Both the position numbers and the translations under genes were made by a program. DNA of 64,000 bases from Icerya purchasi (lineage: Eukaryota; Arthropoda; Insecta; Hemiptera; Monophlebidae), in contig CM077116.1 of the NCBI GenBank assembly GCA_039619475.1, positions 375,770,188-375,834,187 of the forward strand, read 5' to 3'. The first letter of the stretch is position 1, and each line of letters starts with the position of its first letter. Shown one piece after another: positions 23,429 to 35,868 of the stretch. The notes below the pieces were generated by a model, which worked only from the letters and a program-made list of their open reading frames with translations, did no database searches and was not told the DNA's origin.

Positions 23429-25037
23429 ATTTTTTTTTTTTTTTTTTTTTTTTATTATTAAAATAAGTTGTGGGTCTCACAGGGCAAATATGCCCGTTGT
23501 GTGAGTGCCCGACACTCTTATTAACGTTTATTCAAAAAATATATACAATACAAAAAATTATAATTTATCTTAACTTATTCTATACTTATAATATTAGAAC
23601 TCTAGCGTTAAGATTAAGTATAAATATATAAACGCATGCAACTACGTAACACGCCCCGTAATACGTATCTGTACATTATCACATGCCGACAGTTCAATAT
23701 TTAAAATGGGAAACCTTATCTTCTTTACCACTTAATGACTGGTAAAGACACCAGGAAATCAAAAACAAAAACGTATAAAGAAAGGAGCATTAGAAGGTAG
23801 GGAGATTCAGAACGTAGCTTGTTATTCAATCTTTGCACCATTCCTTTAACCAAACTTCCACCTCCTTTTTCCACACACCAATTCTTTTTTCCTCTAATAT
23901 ATGATTCGGGATTGTACTTATTAATTTAATTAAAACCGAATCATCCGTATTATCAATTCGCAGATTTACCGCACGAGGATAGATGTAGTATGTATTACTT
24001 TGGTTTCTTGTCAATCGAGTTTTTTGCCTAGATGGTAATTTAATATTATTGACGTTAAATTCTAGTAGTCTGTAATAATAATAGTACATCTTGAGGGACA
24101 TTTCATTGTTTTCCTTCCACCATGTTGATCCAGGGACGTTTTGCTTCCAATGGGGGAGTATGAGTTTCAAACACCTCTTCTGTATTTTACTTATTTTATT
24201 TATTTCAGTTTTCTTAGCCTCGCCCCATATTTGAATTCCATATAAAATTCTAGACATTATAATTGAGTTATAGTATATACGTAATGTTCGATATGATAGT
24301 ACCTGCTTTATTTTATATAAAGCTGGAATTGTCTGTCTTATTTTTGAGTTTAAACTTAGAATGTGTTTTTTCCAATTCAGGGATTTATCTATATATACAC
24401 CTAAATATTTAAAGTCATTTACGTTTTCTAACGGTGGACAAGGACATAAATGGGTGTTGATATTTACATGAAGCTCATGAATGCAATTGTTACTGTGGAG
24501 GATAATTCGCGAATCGCGTATTTTATATTTAGAACTATTCCGAATGTGTAATACTTTTGATTTATTTATGTTTATACATAACTTCCTATCATGTGCCCAT
24601 TTACTCAAATTATCTCTACGTCATCTTGTAGTAATTTTTCCGCCATCTCAAAATTGTTGTGCTCGATTAACAAAGCAATATCATCAGCAAAAACATATGT
24701 ATACCTTTGCATTTTTAATATGTTTGTGTAACGAGTTGGTATAAATAAGAAAAAGAATCGGGGCCAATATAGTACCCTGACCTACTCCATAATGAATATT
24801 TTTTTCATTACTTATATTCCCTGCAATTTTGACCATGCTTTTCCTATTTGTTATATAATTCTTAAACCACTCAAGTTGATTGTTTTTAATGCCTAGATTT
24901 TCTAAGTCCTTGATCAGTAATTCGTGATCAACTAAATCAAACGCTTTGGATAGGTCAATAAATGAAATTAAAAATTGGTTCCCCATCGACAGTCCCGTAT
25001 TTATCCTACGTTTTTGTACGCGATTGACGATTGACAA
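23429..25037 (-). mobile_element. CR1/L2-like LINE, 5'-truncated, few breaks
   Basis: Minus-strand ORF2 without RNase H. RT: ISFIDLSKAFDLVDHELL (about 24965-24915), GVGQGTILAPILFLIYTNSL (about 24785-24725), FADDIALLIEHNNFE in a shifted frame (about 24690-24645). A 260-codon open frame at 24608-23826 holds NDFKYLGVYIDKSLNWKKHI, then RILYGIQIWGEAKKTEINKI and the C-terminal VWKKEVEVWLKEWCKD. The 3' UTR of about 400 bp ends in a hairpin (23472-23510) and poly(A) (poly(T) at 23431-23454 on the + strand). Two frameshifts near 24600-24720 separate the two open segments. Best-preserved CR1-like copy in the window. Confidence 0.78.
23472..23510 (-). other. 3'-terminal hairpin of CR1-like LINE
   Basis: CTCACA pairs with TGTGAG and GGGCA with TGCCC around a 4-base loop, just before the poly(A). 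Structure parallels 10688-10725 with a different sequence. Confidence 0.65.
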
Positions 25038-25069
25038 ATTTTAAATTAATTTTCACGCGCTCGTAATCA

Positions 25070-25114
25070 AAATGTACGTTTAATTTATATTTGCAAAAAT
25101 AAACATAGAACTGA
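25070..25114 (+). repeat. Direct repeat flanking CR1-like LINE, right copy
   Basis: Near-identical to 23317-23362 (a few substitutions and one 2-bp difference). Could be an unusually long target duplication or a pre-existing duplication. Confidence 0.65.
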
Positions 25115-25339
25115 AAGCGTTGCGCGATTTCGTTTCATGAGAAAAACGTTGATTAATTGTGGTGAGTTTGGCATTAGCGATCATGATATTTGTTGATGTT
25201 CTGTTACTGACTGATATTGCAGTATTTTGGACTTTTTCAAATTTGTGTATCTGTTTTTTGTTTGCTTTTTTTGGAGGGGGGGGGGGAGATATAAATTAAC
25301 CATAATGTATAATAGAGCGGATGAAACTTTTGTACATCA

Positions 25340-25810
25340 GGAGAAGAAAATCTACTTTAACTGACCACTAGGGGTGCATCTGAAAAACTCAATTAAATTT
25401 AGAGCTCTCAAAAAACACCTATTTTGAACAAGGTAAATTTGTTTCGTAAAAGATAATTTATAATCAAACGTGATATCTGAGAATTTGGCACTACAGCTGC
25501 TTCTGATTTTGGTGTTCTTAACGATAATGTAGTTATTTCGTAGTTTGAATTGCGCTTGCTGCATTAAACGAAAATGGGTTTTTTGGGGCTCAAATCCAGA
25601 CCAAAGTTAAATAAGTTAGTAGAGATATTTCCAATTGTTTTTGAAGTTTTTGTGAGATTGGACCGAAGCGCGGTATCATCGGCGAATTTCGAAATTTTAA
25701 CATTTTCAGGAATAACATTGTGGATAATATTAAAGACATATATGCAGTATAGCAGAGGGCTGAGTACTCCTCCTTGAGGTACTCCTTTGCGGACTGATTC
25801 TTTATAAAAC
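25340..25810 (-). pseudogene. LINE RT fragment (RNase H-type family)
   Basis: On the minus strand, ESVRKGVPQGGVLSPLLYCI (about 25800-25740), KISKFADDTALRSNL (about 25700-25655, FADD catalytic box intact), GLDLSPKK, then after a frame break AKFSDITFDYKLSF and RALNLIEFFRCT. It is a middle piece of ORF2 without ends. Confidence 0.65.
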
Positions 25811-25959
25811 ATTGCATGCACATTAGGAACGAACGACCCCGCTCCAAAAAAATAAAATAAATACCCAGAAAGCACATAAAAGTTTTCCTCCATTTCTACT
25901 TCTTGATAATTAATTATTATGCAATTAATATCTTCATACTTTATAACAAAATAACTCAT

Positions 25960-27550
25960 TAAGCGAAAAAATAAAACGAATCTATCAATGTCTAATTATC
26001 GAGTTAATTTTCTTAAACTTTTAAAAGTAGCTTTAAAAAATTTCTAGAACTATCTTTCCGAACCCCCTTCGATAGTTCTATTTCGTTAAGCCATCCTAAT
26101 TAAGAGATGTATTGTTTAATCCGTTAAGGCATGTGTTGTGCGCGTAAAATTAATCACGCGTTGCTGGTCAATAATAATAAAGCTAATGTTTCATTATTCG
26201 CGAATTTTCGACAAATATTAAAATTGGATTTCGTCATATATTTATTTTTGTACAGATATATCCTAAGTTGCAGTCTTATGGTTCAATCGATTATTGTGAG
26301 TTAATTAGTTTTACCGAAGTTTGACAAAAAAATTACACATTTTTATTATGTTCGCCGCGTGTACGGTCTTATTACATACTAATCCGCAAATTCTAGAATT
26401 CTGTTCGAGAGGCTATTCTAATAGGTGAAAACCAAAAGCAGCATTGGAAAGAAAGAGTCTAATCAGAGCAGTAATGGTGATCGTAAAAAGAAAGAACATA
26501 AGAATCACACAGTAGGAAGTAGAAAGTCCGAGACTATAAAAATTTTGACACGAAAACAAATATGTACCATCCATATCTATGTATTTTTCATAATGAGAAA
26601 CTATTGTATCATTAACATATATTTATTCTACATTCATATTTACAGTAAATATATATATATATATTGAAGTATAAAAATAAATTTAAACACATCAAAGTGA
26701 AAATTAAAGAAATAACAATTATTGAATAAACATGTACAACATATAAAAATATAATACATAAATTTGATAATTAGTATATTTACATTAGACATAAATTATT
26801 AGCTGAATCGCTTGAAATAATATATGTGGATGGAATAATTCAAAAACAAAAAAAAAAATAAGTAAACTGTTGTCTTTGCCAGTAATTACCGAGAGAGTAG
26901 TGACAGAAATAAATCAAAAATAGTAAAAAGAAAGTTAAAAAGTTAATTAAAAAAATTTATACGGCGACTATGGATGGCCAGGCAATTTACAACAATTTCT
27001 TAAACGATTAAAAACAGCACATACAACAGAAAAAACTTACGAAAACGAAATAATTTCGATGTAAACGATACGAAAAGAATATGCAGATGGAAACAAATTT
27101 GAAACGAACGTGGACAATACAGAAAAGAATTGATTGGTATAATAGAAACAGTTTAATTTTCCCTTTTTATACGCTGTCCCTGTTCAGAATAAACACCATA
27201 TTGCTTGCGTTGTTATTAAACACTAAACGGACCAAAAAAAAATAAATTAAATCGGAAAGAGAACATGTTTAATCGCTCAAGAGAAAAAAAAACATCGGAA
27301 TCAAATTAAACCACCATTCTCTCCTTTTGAAATAAAAAATCCAAAGTAAATTCCACGTTACTCGCAGAAGTATCAGTACATATATATGTCTTTGAGATTT
27401 AATATATTCAAAAAAATAGCTACCGTGTAGAATTGTTTTTGTAAGTAAAAAATAATAAATCTCAAAACGTACCGTTAATTTTTAAATTTTATTTTTATTT
27501 TGTATTATCTATCATCATTTACAACATTTAAATTAACAGAATTGCAAGTT
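25960..27550 (+). other. Intergenic, no gene seen
   Basis: Very AT-rich, with a short (TA)n at about 26648-26664. ORF 26425-26667 is low-complexity and has no motif. Confidence 0.4.
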
Positions 27551-27555
27551 ATAGA

Positions 27556-28920
27556 TTATAATGGACGATGGCTGCTGCAGTATGCTATACATTCACGTGT
27601 TTCGAGATGATCGATTATAGAATCAATTATTTTTCTGCTTCGTGAAGTAGATATGGCGAGATCGTTGTTTAGTTGTAATCCTAACTCGGTGTGCATAAAT
27701 CCAATAAATTTCAGTCTGTGCGGTCCTCTTAAATCCAAATTAAAGTCTCCACTAACGAGCATCGGTATATCGTGATAATTATGTTTTTCAGGTACCTTTA
27801 ATTTAGGACTGTACGCTATAAGAATTAAGACGATGAATTGCTGAATTTTCTCAAACGATCTATTCGGTGAGATATAAACTGATGCGAGTATAGTTTTTTT
27901 AGCATTGATTGTTGTCTTGACCGAGCAAAAGTCGTCAACACCGTCATGACATGTCGCGAGTTGATCCACGCTCATATTATTTTGATCAAACTTCCGCAAA
28001 TCGTTTTTGATATTGTTAGACTGCAATTTATTCGGAAACAGTTATATTGTTGCAAATGACGACACCACCAGAACGAATCGCATTCCTTTTAAATTGAGTG
28101 CGAAATCCTAGTATTTCAATAGAACAATCGTTTTTAATCCACGTTTCAGACAAGGCAAGAAATTTACATCGCGGATTAATCGCTAGTTAAATCGAGCAAG
28201 TGTGCGTTTAGCGATTGAGTGTTGAATGTACACAACGAGAACGACGTGGAATCCGTCTGCGTAGAACGATTCAGAAAATTCCGGCACTGATCACCTACCG
28301 TTTGTAAATGAAGCCGTTCGAGACTAGTAAACTCTTCCCTTTAAGGATATCGATTCAGCTCTCCGCGATGGTGATAAAATGTGTGATCACACCATCGTGT
28401 TAGGAATAGTCCAGTAAAGAGACGCGAGAAAGGGCTACACAAACGAGCTGCTGTCCAGGACACTTACCTTACTTGTAAATGATCGAGTGTAGCGCCTTGT
28501 GATTTGTGTATAGTAATTGTACAGGCTTCAACAAGGGGGACTTTTACAAGTAACGATTTTACTGTTTGTTTGCACGATGCAAGTACGTTGAGTTATCGAT
28601 ATCCACGAATGATCGATGTTCGGATTTGCAAGTACATGTCCCTGGGCTTTTGAGCGCAGTAAACGGCCGATTTTTGAATGGTCGAAAGACAGCCAGAATC
28701 GTTTTATGGCACTTGTTTCGATGTTGCGTTCGATGTAGCGTAAAGTGCCGATTGCGCCGTTGACGAGACCATCTAGCATGTCAATATTCGCTCTGATCAT
28801 ATACGGTTTACCAATTTGAAGGCTAACGATCTTGCGTTTATGTGATTCCTGCGGCGAATTGGCCATTGATTTTGGTTCTACATTGCAAACTTTTTGTTTT
28901 TTATTCATTTGCCGTTGTCG
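27556..28920 (-). mobile_element. Helentron (Helitron2) remnant: helicase plus fused endonuclease
   Basis: The minus strand carries, in order, a PIF1/Helitron helicase C-terminus and an apurinic-like endonuclease. Helicase: LQIGKPYMIRANIDMLDGLV then NGAIGTLRYIE (about 28830-28730), FDHSKIGRLLRS, and, after a break, ACTITIHKSQGATLDHL (about 28525-28480; motif VI-like). Endonuclease: LALSETWIKNDC (about 28170-28130), RSGGVVICNN, ASVYISPNRSFEK, VSGDFNLDLRG (about 27765-27735), IIDSIIDH and a final YCSSHRPL at 27556. Known Helentrons have exactly this Rep/Hel-EN order. Rep and both termini are not visible. Stops and frameshifts show it is dead. Confidence 0.72.
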
Positions 28921-29130
28921 TCACTCACGGCTTCGTTCGGCACCACTCTTCGAAGCCGGTTTATTCAAATCGATGAATCGAAAGAAACGCTTCAAACTTC
29001 TCATTTTTGGTAGTATTGGAACCGAAAGGTGTTTCCTTCATGAACTGAAGGAATTCATGGATGTTCTGAAATTCCTCGTCCCTCTTGCGTTCACGTGATT
29101 CCTGCGTCGAATCGGCCATTGATTTTGGTT
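28837..29130 (-). repeat. Local direct duplication at Helentron edge
   Basis: The segment with GATTCCTGCGGCGAATTGGC and following GGTT (28847-28875) recurs as GATTCCTGCGTCGAATCGGC at 29098-29126. The intervening DNA encodes, on the minus strand, KRDEEFQNIHEFLQFMKETP, unrecognised but open. Confidence 0.5.
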
Positions 29131-29384
29131 TTCTTTTATTATTTTTTATTTTTTACAAGTCACGAAGTTAAATATAATTTACATATAAATTAAATCGAGT
29201 GAACAGGCAATTACGTGAAAATTACGTATCGAATTACCTAGCAAAAATTAAATCGCCACATACCATTCCAAGTGCTGGGTTTTTAATTCTAAATTTCGAG
29301 AATTGTCGCGCAAAACCTTCAGACGACAAGAAAAAAGTTATACGAAATTATCTGCGGAATGTTAAAATGTTTTACGAAATTAGA

Positions 29385-29446
29385 AAGAGAACGTTGCGTT
29401 TCGTTGCGTTTTTCGTTGCGTTGCGTTTTGCGTTGCGTTACATGAT
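29385..29446 (+). repeat. GTTGC-rich simple repeat
   Basis: Imperfect repetition of GTTGCGTTTC / GTTGCGTTGC units over about 60 bp. Confidence 0.6.
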
Positions 29447-29739
29447 TTTAAGTTGACCCCCAGCCTAAAGACATATATATGTCAACAAATAATCATAACT
29501 CAACTTAACACTATGACACAAGTATGTTTTCTTACTCTTTTTGGATACGATAAAAACTGTTCAACAGAAATCGTTCTGTCTCTTCCTAATAATTGGCTAT
29601 TTGAATTTTAGACAATTGCAGTTTCTCAATCACTTTAATCCGAAACCAAGCTAAATACGTAAAGCACACATGTAAACCCATTTATTACGAAGATATAACA
29701 TTTTAGTTAAATTTTGAAAACAGTTTTCAATCACTTTTC

Positions 29740-31420
29740 ACCAGTTAAAGTTCAATTTTTCAAAAAATTCTTCTCATTTGATATTTTCGGTATACGGTGT
29801 GTTCAAATGGGCTTTCCGATAACCAATGCAAATGGTTTTCGCTGAGGCGTAATCATTATTTTATACCAAAAGCCTTTGTGATACAATGTAACTTTAGGGT
29901 ACTTAAAACAAATCGTGTACACTTTTGGTATACTGTATAAAGAATATTAAAACAAAACTATAATTTGATAACTCATTTCTACGAGAAATATAACGGTTTA
30001 CGTATTTTTTGGAAAATGTTTTTTTATCCCTTTCCAAATCTTCAAGTTCAAATTTTCAAAAAAACCGTTCTCACTTGACATCATAAGTATGTACACTGTA
30101 TTCACATTGATAATCACGATTCGTTTAGATTGCGGTGTGATTTTTGGTTTTCCAAAAATGGGATTCTGCCATTCTTTTCCCTTAAAATTTTGGAGAAGGA
30201 AAACAATTTTGCACACTTTTAGTAAACCATACACGTATGCCTTCATGCGAAATTACAATTAAACCCATTTGCACCAAAAAAATAACAATTTGTGTATTTT
30301 TTTGGAAACAGCTTTTAACTCCTTTCCATCCCTTAAAGTCCGAATTTTCAGAACAGCGTTCTTATTCGACATCTTCAGTATATACATTATATTCACATTA
30401 AATGACACGCGATAATCACTATTCGTAAGGGCTGTAACGTGATTTTTGGTTGCCTCCAAAATGGGGGGTTTTCCCTTTTTCCAAACGAAAATTATAAATC
30501 TTTTTCACACTTTTAGTAGACCATGCGAGGTATCTTCATGCGAAATTACAATTTGGTAAATCCATTTGAGACAAAACGATAACAGTTTGTGTATTTTTTT
30601 GGAAACGGTTTTTATCTCCGTTCCACCCCTTAAAATCTGAATTTTCAAAACAGCGTTTTTATTTGACATGTTCAGTATATATACCGTATTCGCATGAAAT
30701 TACACGCGATAATCATGATTCGTAATGTGATTTTTGGTTCCCTCAAAAATTAGTTTCTGCCCTTTTTCACCCCTTAAAATTTTGGGATTTAAAAAAAATT
30801 TTGCACACATTTAGTACACCATATGAGGTGTCTTCGTGCTGAATTGCAATTTGATTAACCCATTTGTAATAAAAATATTACAGTTTTAGTGTTTTTTGCA
30901 AAACAATTTTTAACCCCTTTTCATCCCTTGTAGTTTGAAGTTTCAAAAAAAAAGTGTTCTTATTGCTCATCTTCGGTACATAAGTAATGTTCATGTAAAA
31001 TTTCAATTATCTGGGGTAAACGGTTTCGGCCGTAGCGTGATTTTTGATTTTCTCGGAAATGGGGTTTTGCCCTTTCCACCCTTAAAATTTTGGGGTTTTA
31101 AAAAAAAATCTGTACACATTTAGTGCGATATATGAGACGTTTTGATGCGGAATTACAATTTGATAAACCTATTTGTAATAAAAATATTACAGTTTTAGTG
31201 TTTTTTGAAAAACATTTTTTAACCCCTTTTCATCCCTTGAAGTTTGAATTTTCAAAAAAGTGTTCTTATTGCTCATCTTCGGTACATAAGTAATGTTCAT
31301 GTAAAATTTAAATTATCTGGGGTAAGTAGGTTTTAGCTATAGCGTTATTACTAGTTTTTTAAAAAGCGATTTTCTGAATTTTACCCCCTTTTTCACCCCT
31401 AAAAAATTTAAAACTTTTAA
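29740..31420. repeat. Tandem satellite, about 294-308 bp unit, 5-6 copies
   Basis: A diverged array. The anchor ACTTTTAGTA-like motif recurs at about 29921, 30215, 30509, 30807 and 31115 (spacing 294, 294, 298, 308). Other periodic pieces are CCCCTTAAAATTTTGGG, GTGATTTTTGGTT, GAAATTACAATTTG and TTCTTATTTGACAT. The last two units are more alike than the rest. It lies between a Helentron remnant and gene B. Confidence 0.85.
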
Positions 31421-32287
31421 TGTACTTTTAGATGGTGTCAGCACATAGTATCGTCGTATTAGGTGCCAATTTTCAGTTTCATATACCTGGTGGTTGCAAC
31501 GATATATTAATATATAGACTAATTCATTTTAACAACACTTATGTATAAAGTCGGGTTATTGCACGTGAATTTGATTTCAAGCTGCTTATTTTTATTATGA
31601 TTTATCCGGTCTCGTTTATTATGACAAATATTCGAGTATCTTTTATTTAACTTTGATTAATTATATAGGAACTGTGATGAAATAATAAACAAATTAAGGA
31701 TTAGTAAAACTGATTAAAAGCGAGCAGTGTTAATATTGACGGTCATCGAAATATGAAATTGAAACCTTAAAACAAACACCACTTGCCGGTAATTAATACC
31801 GCGATCATCACTTCTGCAATTACAGACACTTCAGTTAACCTTTATATCACACGCACAGTTATATTCTGTTTGCCAATTTCTTTGGTTTGATTCAAATATT
31901 TTATCGCTCAACACATGGAAATTTACCGACTGCTCTTTACTTTTTAGATAATACAAATTATCGATACTCGCTATTAAAATTAGATTTTATTCAGTAATTT
32001 TTTTTTATAATTAGCCATTTCAGTTTTATTAAAGTTAATCTTAAAATTTCACAAAACATCGCAAACCACTTCAGATTATCACGGACCACTCTTATTACTC
32101 TGCTATTATATCTTTTGTTTAAGCTAGATAAGCGTAATATTTATAAATTTTTTTTTTTTGGCTTTATGTTTTTTTTCTTCTGATAATACGCCATTTTATA
32201 TATTTTTAGGTTCGTTAAAGTTTATTGAAACAGCTCAACAGTTAATAACTGTTCCGTCTGATATAAATCCGACAATAAACAAAAATT
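31421..32287 (+). promoter_or_regulatory. Presumed 5' flank of SLC1 gene B
   Basis: About 0.87 kb between the satellite and the gene B start codon. AT-rich, with no convincing TATA or initiator that I can single out. It may contain an upstream 5' UTR exon or intron: atatttttag at about 32200-32209 would fit an acceptor 78 bp before the ATG. Confidence 0.3.
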
Positions 32288-32420
32288 ATGACGCGTGTTT
32301 ACGTGGATAATTGTGAAAAATTAAACGCGAGAAATTATGCTAATAAATTCCTTAGCATATGCAAAGATAATTTCTTCATCATCGCTGTCATAATCGGAGT
32401 TATTTTCGGCACAGTCGCAG
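32288..32420 (+). CDS. SLC1 gene B, exon 1: start codon, N-terminus, TM1
   Basis: First coding exon of the second SLC1-family transporter. ATG at 32288 (context aaaaattATGa) opens 44 codons plus one base. After a roughly 26-residue cytoplasmic N-terminus with basic residues comes the hydrophobic TM1 segment NFFIIAVIIGVIFGTVA, matching the insect/vertebrate EAAT TM1 pattern (TILTVAGVxxGxxxG). The donor gtaatt starts at 32421. The exit phase is 1, and joining to 44625 restores Gly-Leu-Phe-Leu-Arg, the TM1/TM2 turn. Intron 1 is 12.2 kb and holds two Jockey elements, a LINE gag fragment and a mariner. The upstream 5' UTR and promoter are not identifiable by eye. Confidence 0.82.
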
Positions 32421-33079
32421 GTAATTCGATTTGTTTTTTGAATACTTTTATAAAATATCGAAAACGCTAATAGAGTGACTCAAACAGTTTCATTTTTGAT
32501 GATATCAGTAAATTGCATTAAGAATAACGCGGTAGAAAAATTTATAATTAAACTGAAAAAATGCCCAAAAATGAATAAAACACCGACGGAATGCAAATAG
32601 CGAAATGTGTACCGGTGTATTTTTTAATTTTGGGAAAGTTTCAATACGTATATGTCAATAGGGCGTCTCGTGATAGTTATATCTGAGAGAGGCTCTTATC
32701 TAAAATTTCAACATAAAAAATAGAAAACTCGATGTAAATTTACCCCGTTTTTTTTTCCTACCGATATTTTGAGCTAAATAATTATTTTTTATAAAATATA
32801 CGTGAATTACAAAAATTATGACGAGACGAGGTACAGAAATATGTAAAAACGAAGCGAAATACAAAATATTTAACAATTAAAAATTTGGAAAATAAATATA
32901 ATTAAATATAATTAATTTTTGCGCGAAAGTCTAATTTTCTATTTTTCTTAGAAATATAGCTTCCGAGACTTTTTCATAAAATTCTCAAATATTATATATT
33001 CAGCTTTTATTTACCATCATCGAGGAATTCAATTGATTTTCAATCACTGAATTCTTTAAATTTGATTTTGTCAATTTCA

Positions 33080-35427
33080 GAATGTGAAAACAACATTTAA
33101 GTTTGTCCAAAGCATACCAGCCGGCTACCAGACGTGTTCGATTTTCATTTCACGAAAGGGTTTAACGATATACACAAAAACTGCTGTACAATCGCAGACT
33201 TGTCATCCGATCACGTACCGGTATTACAAATCCTAGACACAATTCCACTACATAGAAAAATAGGCAATCGATTAAACAAATAGATCTACCGATTGGAATA
33301 AATTTGTAAATATAACAGATAAATAAGTGGAATTAAAGGTAAAATTAAAATTACAGCACGATTACCGCTGTTGACTATCTAACAGATATAATACAGGGTT
33401 GCTCTAAGCAATCAACACGACCTGCAAAGCTGACTGCCAATAATAGCAGTATATTTCCTATTCAGATACGTGAGCTAATTGCCAAAAGAAGAAAAGCGCG
33501 CAAAAAATGGCAACGCAACAGATTCACATCTAATTACCAAACGTACATTTTGCAGGAAACTGACGGAAGCCATAGCACATTACAATAGTGAGCGTTATAT
33601 AATCATTATCTTTCCATTCTAGCTGTCAGTTCAATCTGGAAAGCAGCGAAAGTGCTAATAAAGAAATATGTGTTCCATCCTATCATATTAAAGAATCTGA
33701 TACAACATGGGCCAAAACCGATAACGAAAAAGTTAATACTTTTGCCAACTACCTTGAAAATGTATTTCAACCTCCTAATATAGAGAACCCACACAACACG
33801 CCCAGAAAGTTATACAGCGCAACAGTAGCGTCATACGGCATTGTCAAAATTACACATACATTAAAACAAGCTTCGTATGTGTATTAAAAGTTAACGAAAC
33901 AATAAAGCTCCCGAAGAAGATAGAATAACAAATTATATCTTGAAACATGTGCCAAAAAAATAACTATTACTACTTTTATGCATATACAATACTATGCTCC
34001 GGCTATCATAATTTCTGAAAAGATGGAAAAAATCGGTAATTATACTTATCCATAAAACCGGGAAGCCAGAGTTATACAGATGTTTCATCCTATAGACCGA
34101 TAAGTTTACTGAATACATTTGGAAAAGTATTCGAAAAACTAATTCAACCGCTTCTTCTCAATATGACCAATGCATATCTTCCTAACCATCAATTTGGATT
34201 TGGAGCGAAACATTCAGCTATTCATCAGTGTTATCGACTCGTTGATACAATTGAGACAGTCTTACAGCCTGGAATGTACTGCTCGGCAACGTTCCTTGAT
34301 GTAGCCAAAGCATTCGATCGCGTCTGGCATGACGGTCTGCTACACAAAATCCGGAAGATTTTCCCGGTTGAAATACACCATCTGCTGAAGTCTTATTTAA
34401 GCGATAGATCGTTTCAAGTGAAAATAAACGGCGTCATGTATAGCGAGCATCAGATATTAGCATCGGTACCTCAAGGTAGCGTTCTCGGTCCGCTTCTTTA
34501 TAACATATATACAGCTGACATACCGACTACTATGTTCACTTTGCAAGCTACATTTGCAGATGACCTAGCTGCACACGAAGATCGTCGCGAGGCTTCAAGG
34601 TACCTTCAGCATCATTTATCGTTATTTCAGAACTGGGCTCTCATTTAGAGGAGCGAAATTAATGAACAAAAATCATCCCATATCACGTTCACAAATAACC
34701 GAGAAACATGTCCGCCGGTTACTTAAAACAGCTGTAAAATACCGCAAGTATAATCAGTATAAAATATCTCGAATTAACTATTGACAGACGCTCAGTATGG
34801 AATATGTAACTAATACAAGGGAAAAATTGAAGTCGCTACTGAGGCAATTATATCCACTGATAGGAAGAAAATCCAAACTCAGTCTGGAAAATAAAATGTT
34901 ATTGTATAACACCATTATAGTTCCTGTCTGGAAATATGGCTTAGAAATAAATGGATCAGCCTCAAAAATGCACCTCAAAAAAATACAGTCGTTCCAATGG
35001 AAGCTACTGAGAATAATGACAGCAAAATGCGCATTATTATGTTCATAATTGTATAATCGAGAATGACCTCAACGTTCCCTCGGTGTTGGCGATACATAAG
35101 CAGCAATATAACAAAACGCATACCGCATAACGTCACAATTTAAATCCATTAATATCGCGTATGAAAACTACCGAACTTCCTGACAATCCTGTCAGACGAC
35201 TAAAGAAAAAACAACGTAGAGATGTGCTTACTGCCCGCCAATAATACTAAACATATTAAAACATTATTAATAACAAAGTACTCATATAAATATCAAACTA
35301 ATAGTACTAATGATACATATACCGTGTCATTTATTGGGATGCACCGTTATTAAGGACACATAAAATAGCTGATGATCAATTGCGTTGATGACCTAAGAGT
35401 CGGTATGCAAAAAAAAAAAAAAAAAAA
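33080..35427 (+). mobile_element. Jockey-clade LINE, decayed, poly(A) end
   Basis: ORF2 remnants in order: endonuclease C-terminus FHFTKGFNDIHK and DLSSDHVPVLQ (33145-33240), linker IRELIAKRRKARKKWQR (about 33470-33520), and RT motifs IILIHKTGKPE (about 34040), HQFGFGAKHSAIHQCYRLVD, FLDVAKAFDRVWHDGLLHKI, SYLSDRSFQVKINGV, SVPQGSVLGPLLYNIYTADI and ATFADDLAA (34163-34648). A thumb with LYPLIGRKSKLSLENKMLLY follows (34797-35048). The motif set is Jockey-like. Poly(A) at 35408-35427. Numerous stops. Located in intron 1 of gene B. Confidence 0.8.
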
Positions 35428-35699
35428 GTTTCTAAAATATAATTAATTACATAATTTGTTAATCCCTTCAAGTGTTTCTTTTTTCTTTTATTCTGAGCTT
35501 CCCAGTATCTCCGCCATCGAGAAAAAGTTAAAAGAGGGAGGAGCCGAATAAATTTTTGTTAGACCAGAAATGTAATAATAAAACAGTAACCGATAGCAGA
35601 AAGAAAATAGAATATTAAGGGTTGTCATACGGATTAGTCTCACAATAAGGTAAGTCTGAGATATCTAAGAAAATACACTTAAACATCTAAAAATGAAAG

Positions 35700-35868
35700 T
35701 TTTTTTTTTCTTTTTTTTTTTTGGGTTCGTCATAAAGACATTGGCCCAAGAAGACAGGACAGAATGAGCAGCGGAATCAGATGTTTATGCGATCAGATAT
35801 GGAAGATAGGAAAGACTCAAGTGCTGAAGTGATCGAGGGTGTTGGCAAGGAGAGGACAAAAGATGCAC
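35700..35868 (-). mobile_element. Short 5'-truncated LINE (RNase H family 3' end)
   Basis: A poly(T)-headed 169-bp segment. On the minus strand it ends GGCCAATGTCTTTATGACGA plus ACCC and poly(A), the end module of the RNase H-type LINE family (compare 6160-6201). It is flanked by AATGAAAG plus T-run on both sides (35692-35699 and 35869-35876). Confidence 0.6.

Noticed and set aside
28566..29098. Plus-strand ORFs over the Helentron
   Set aside because: They are antisense shadows of the minus-strand helicase.
29740..31420. CRISPR-like array
   Set aside because: Unit length of about 300 bp, no short conserved repeat with unique spacers, and a eukaryotic context. It is a satellite.
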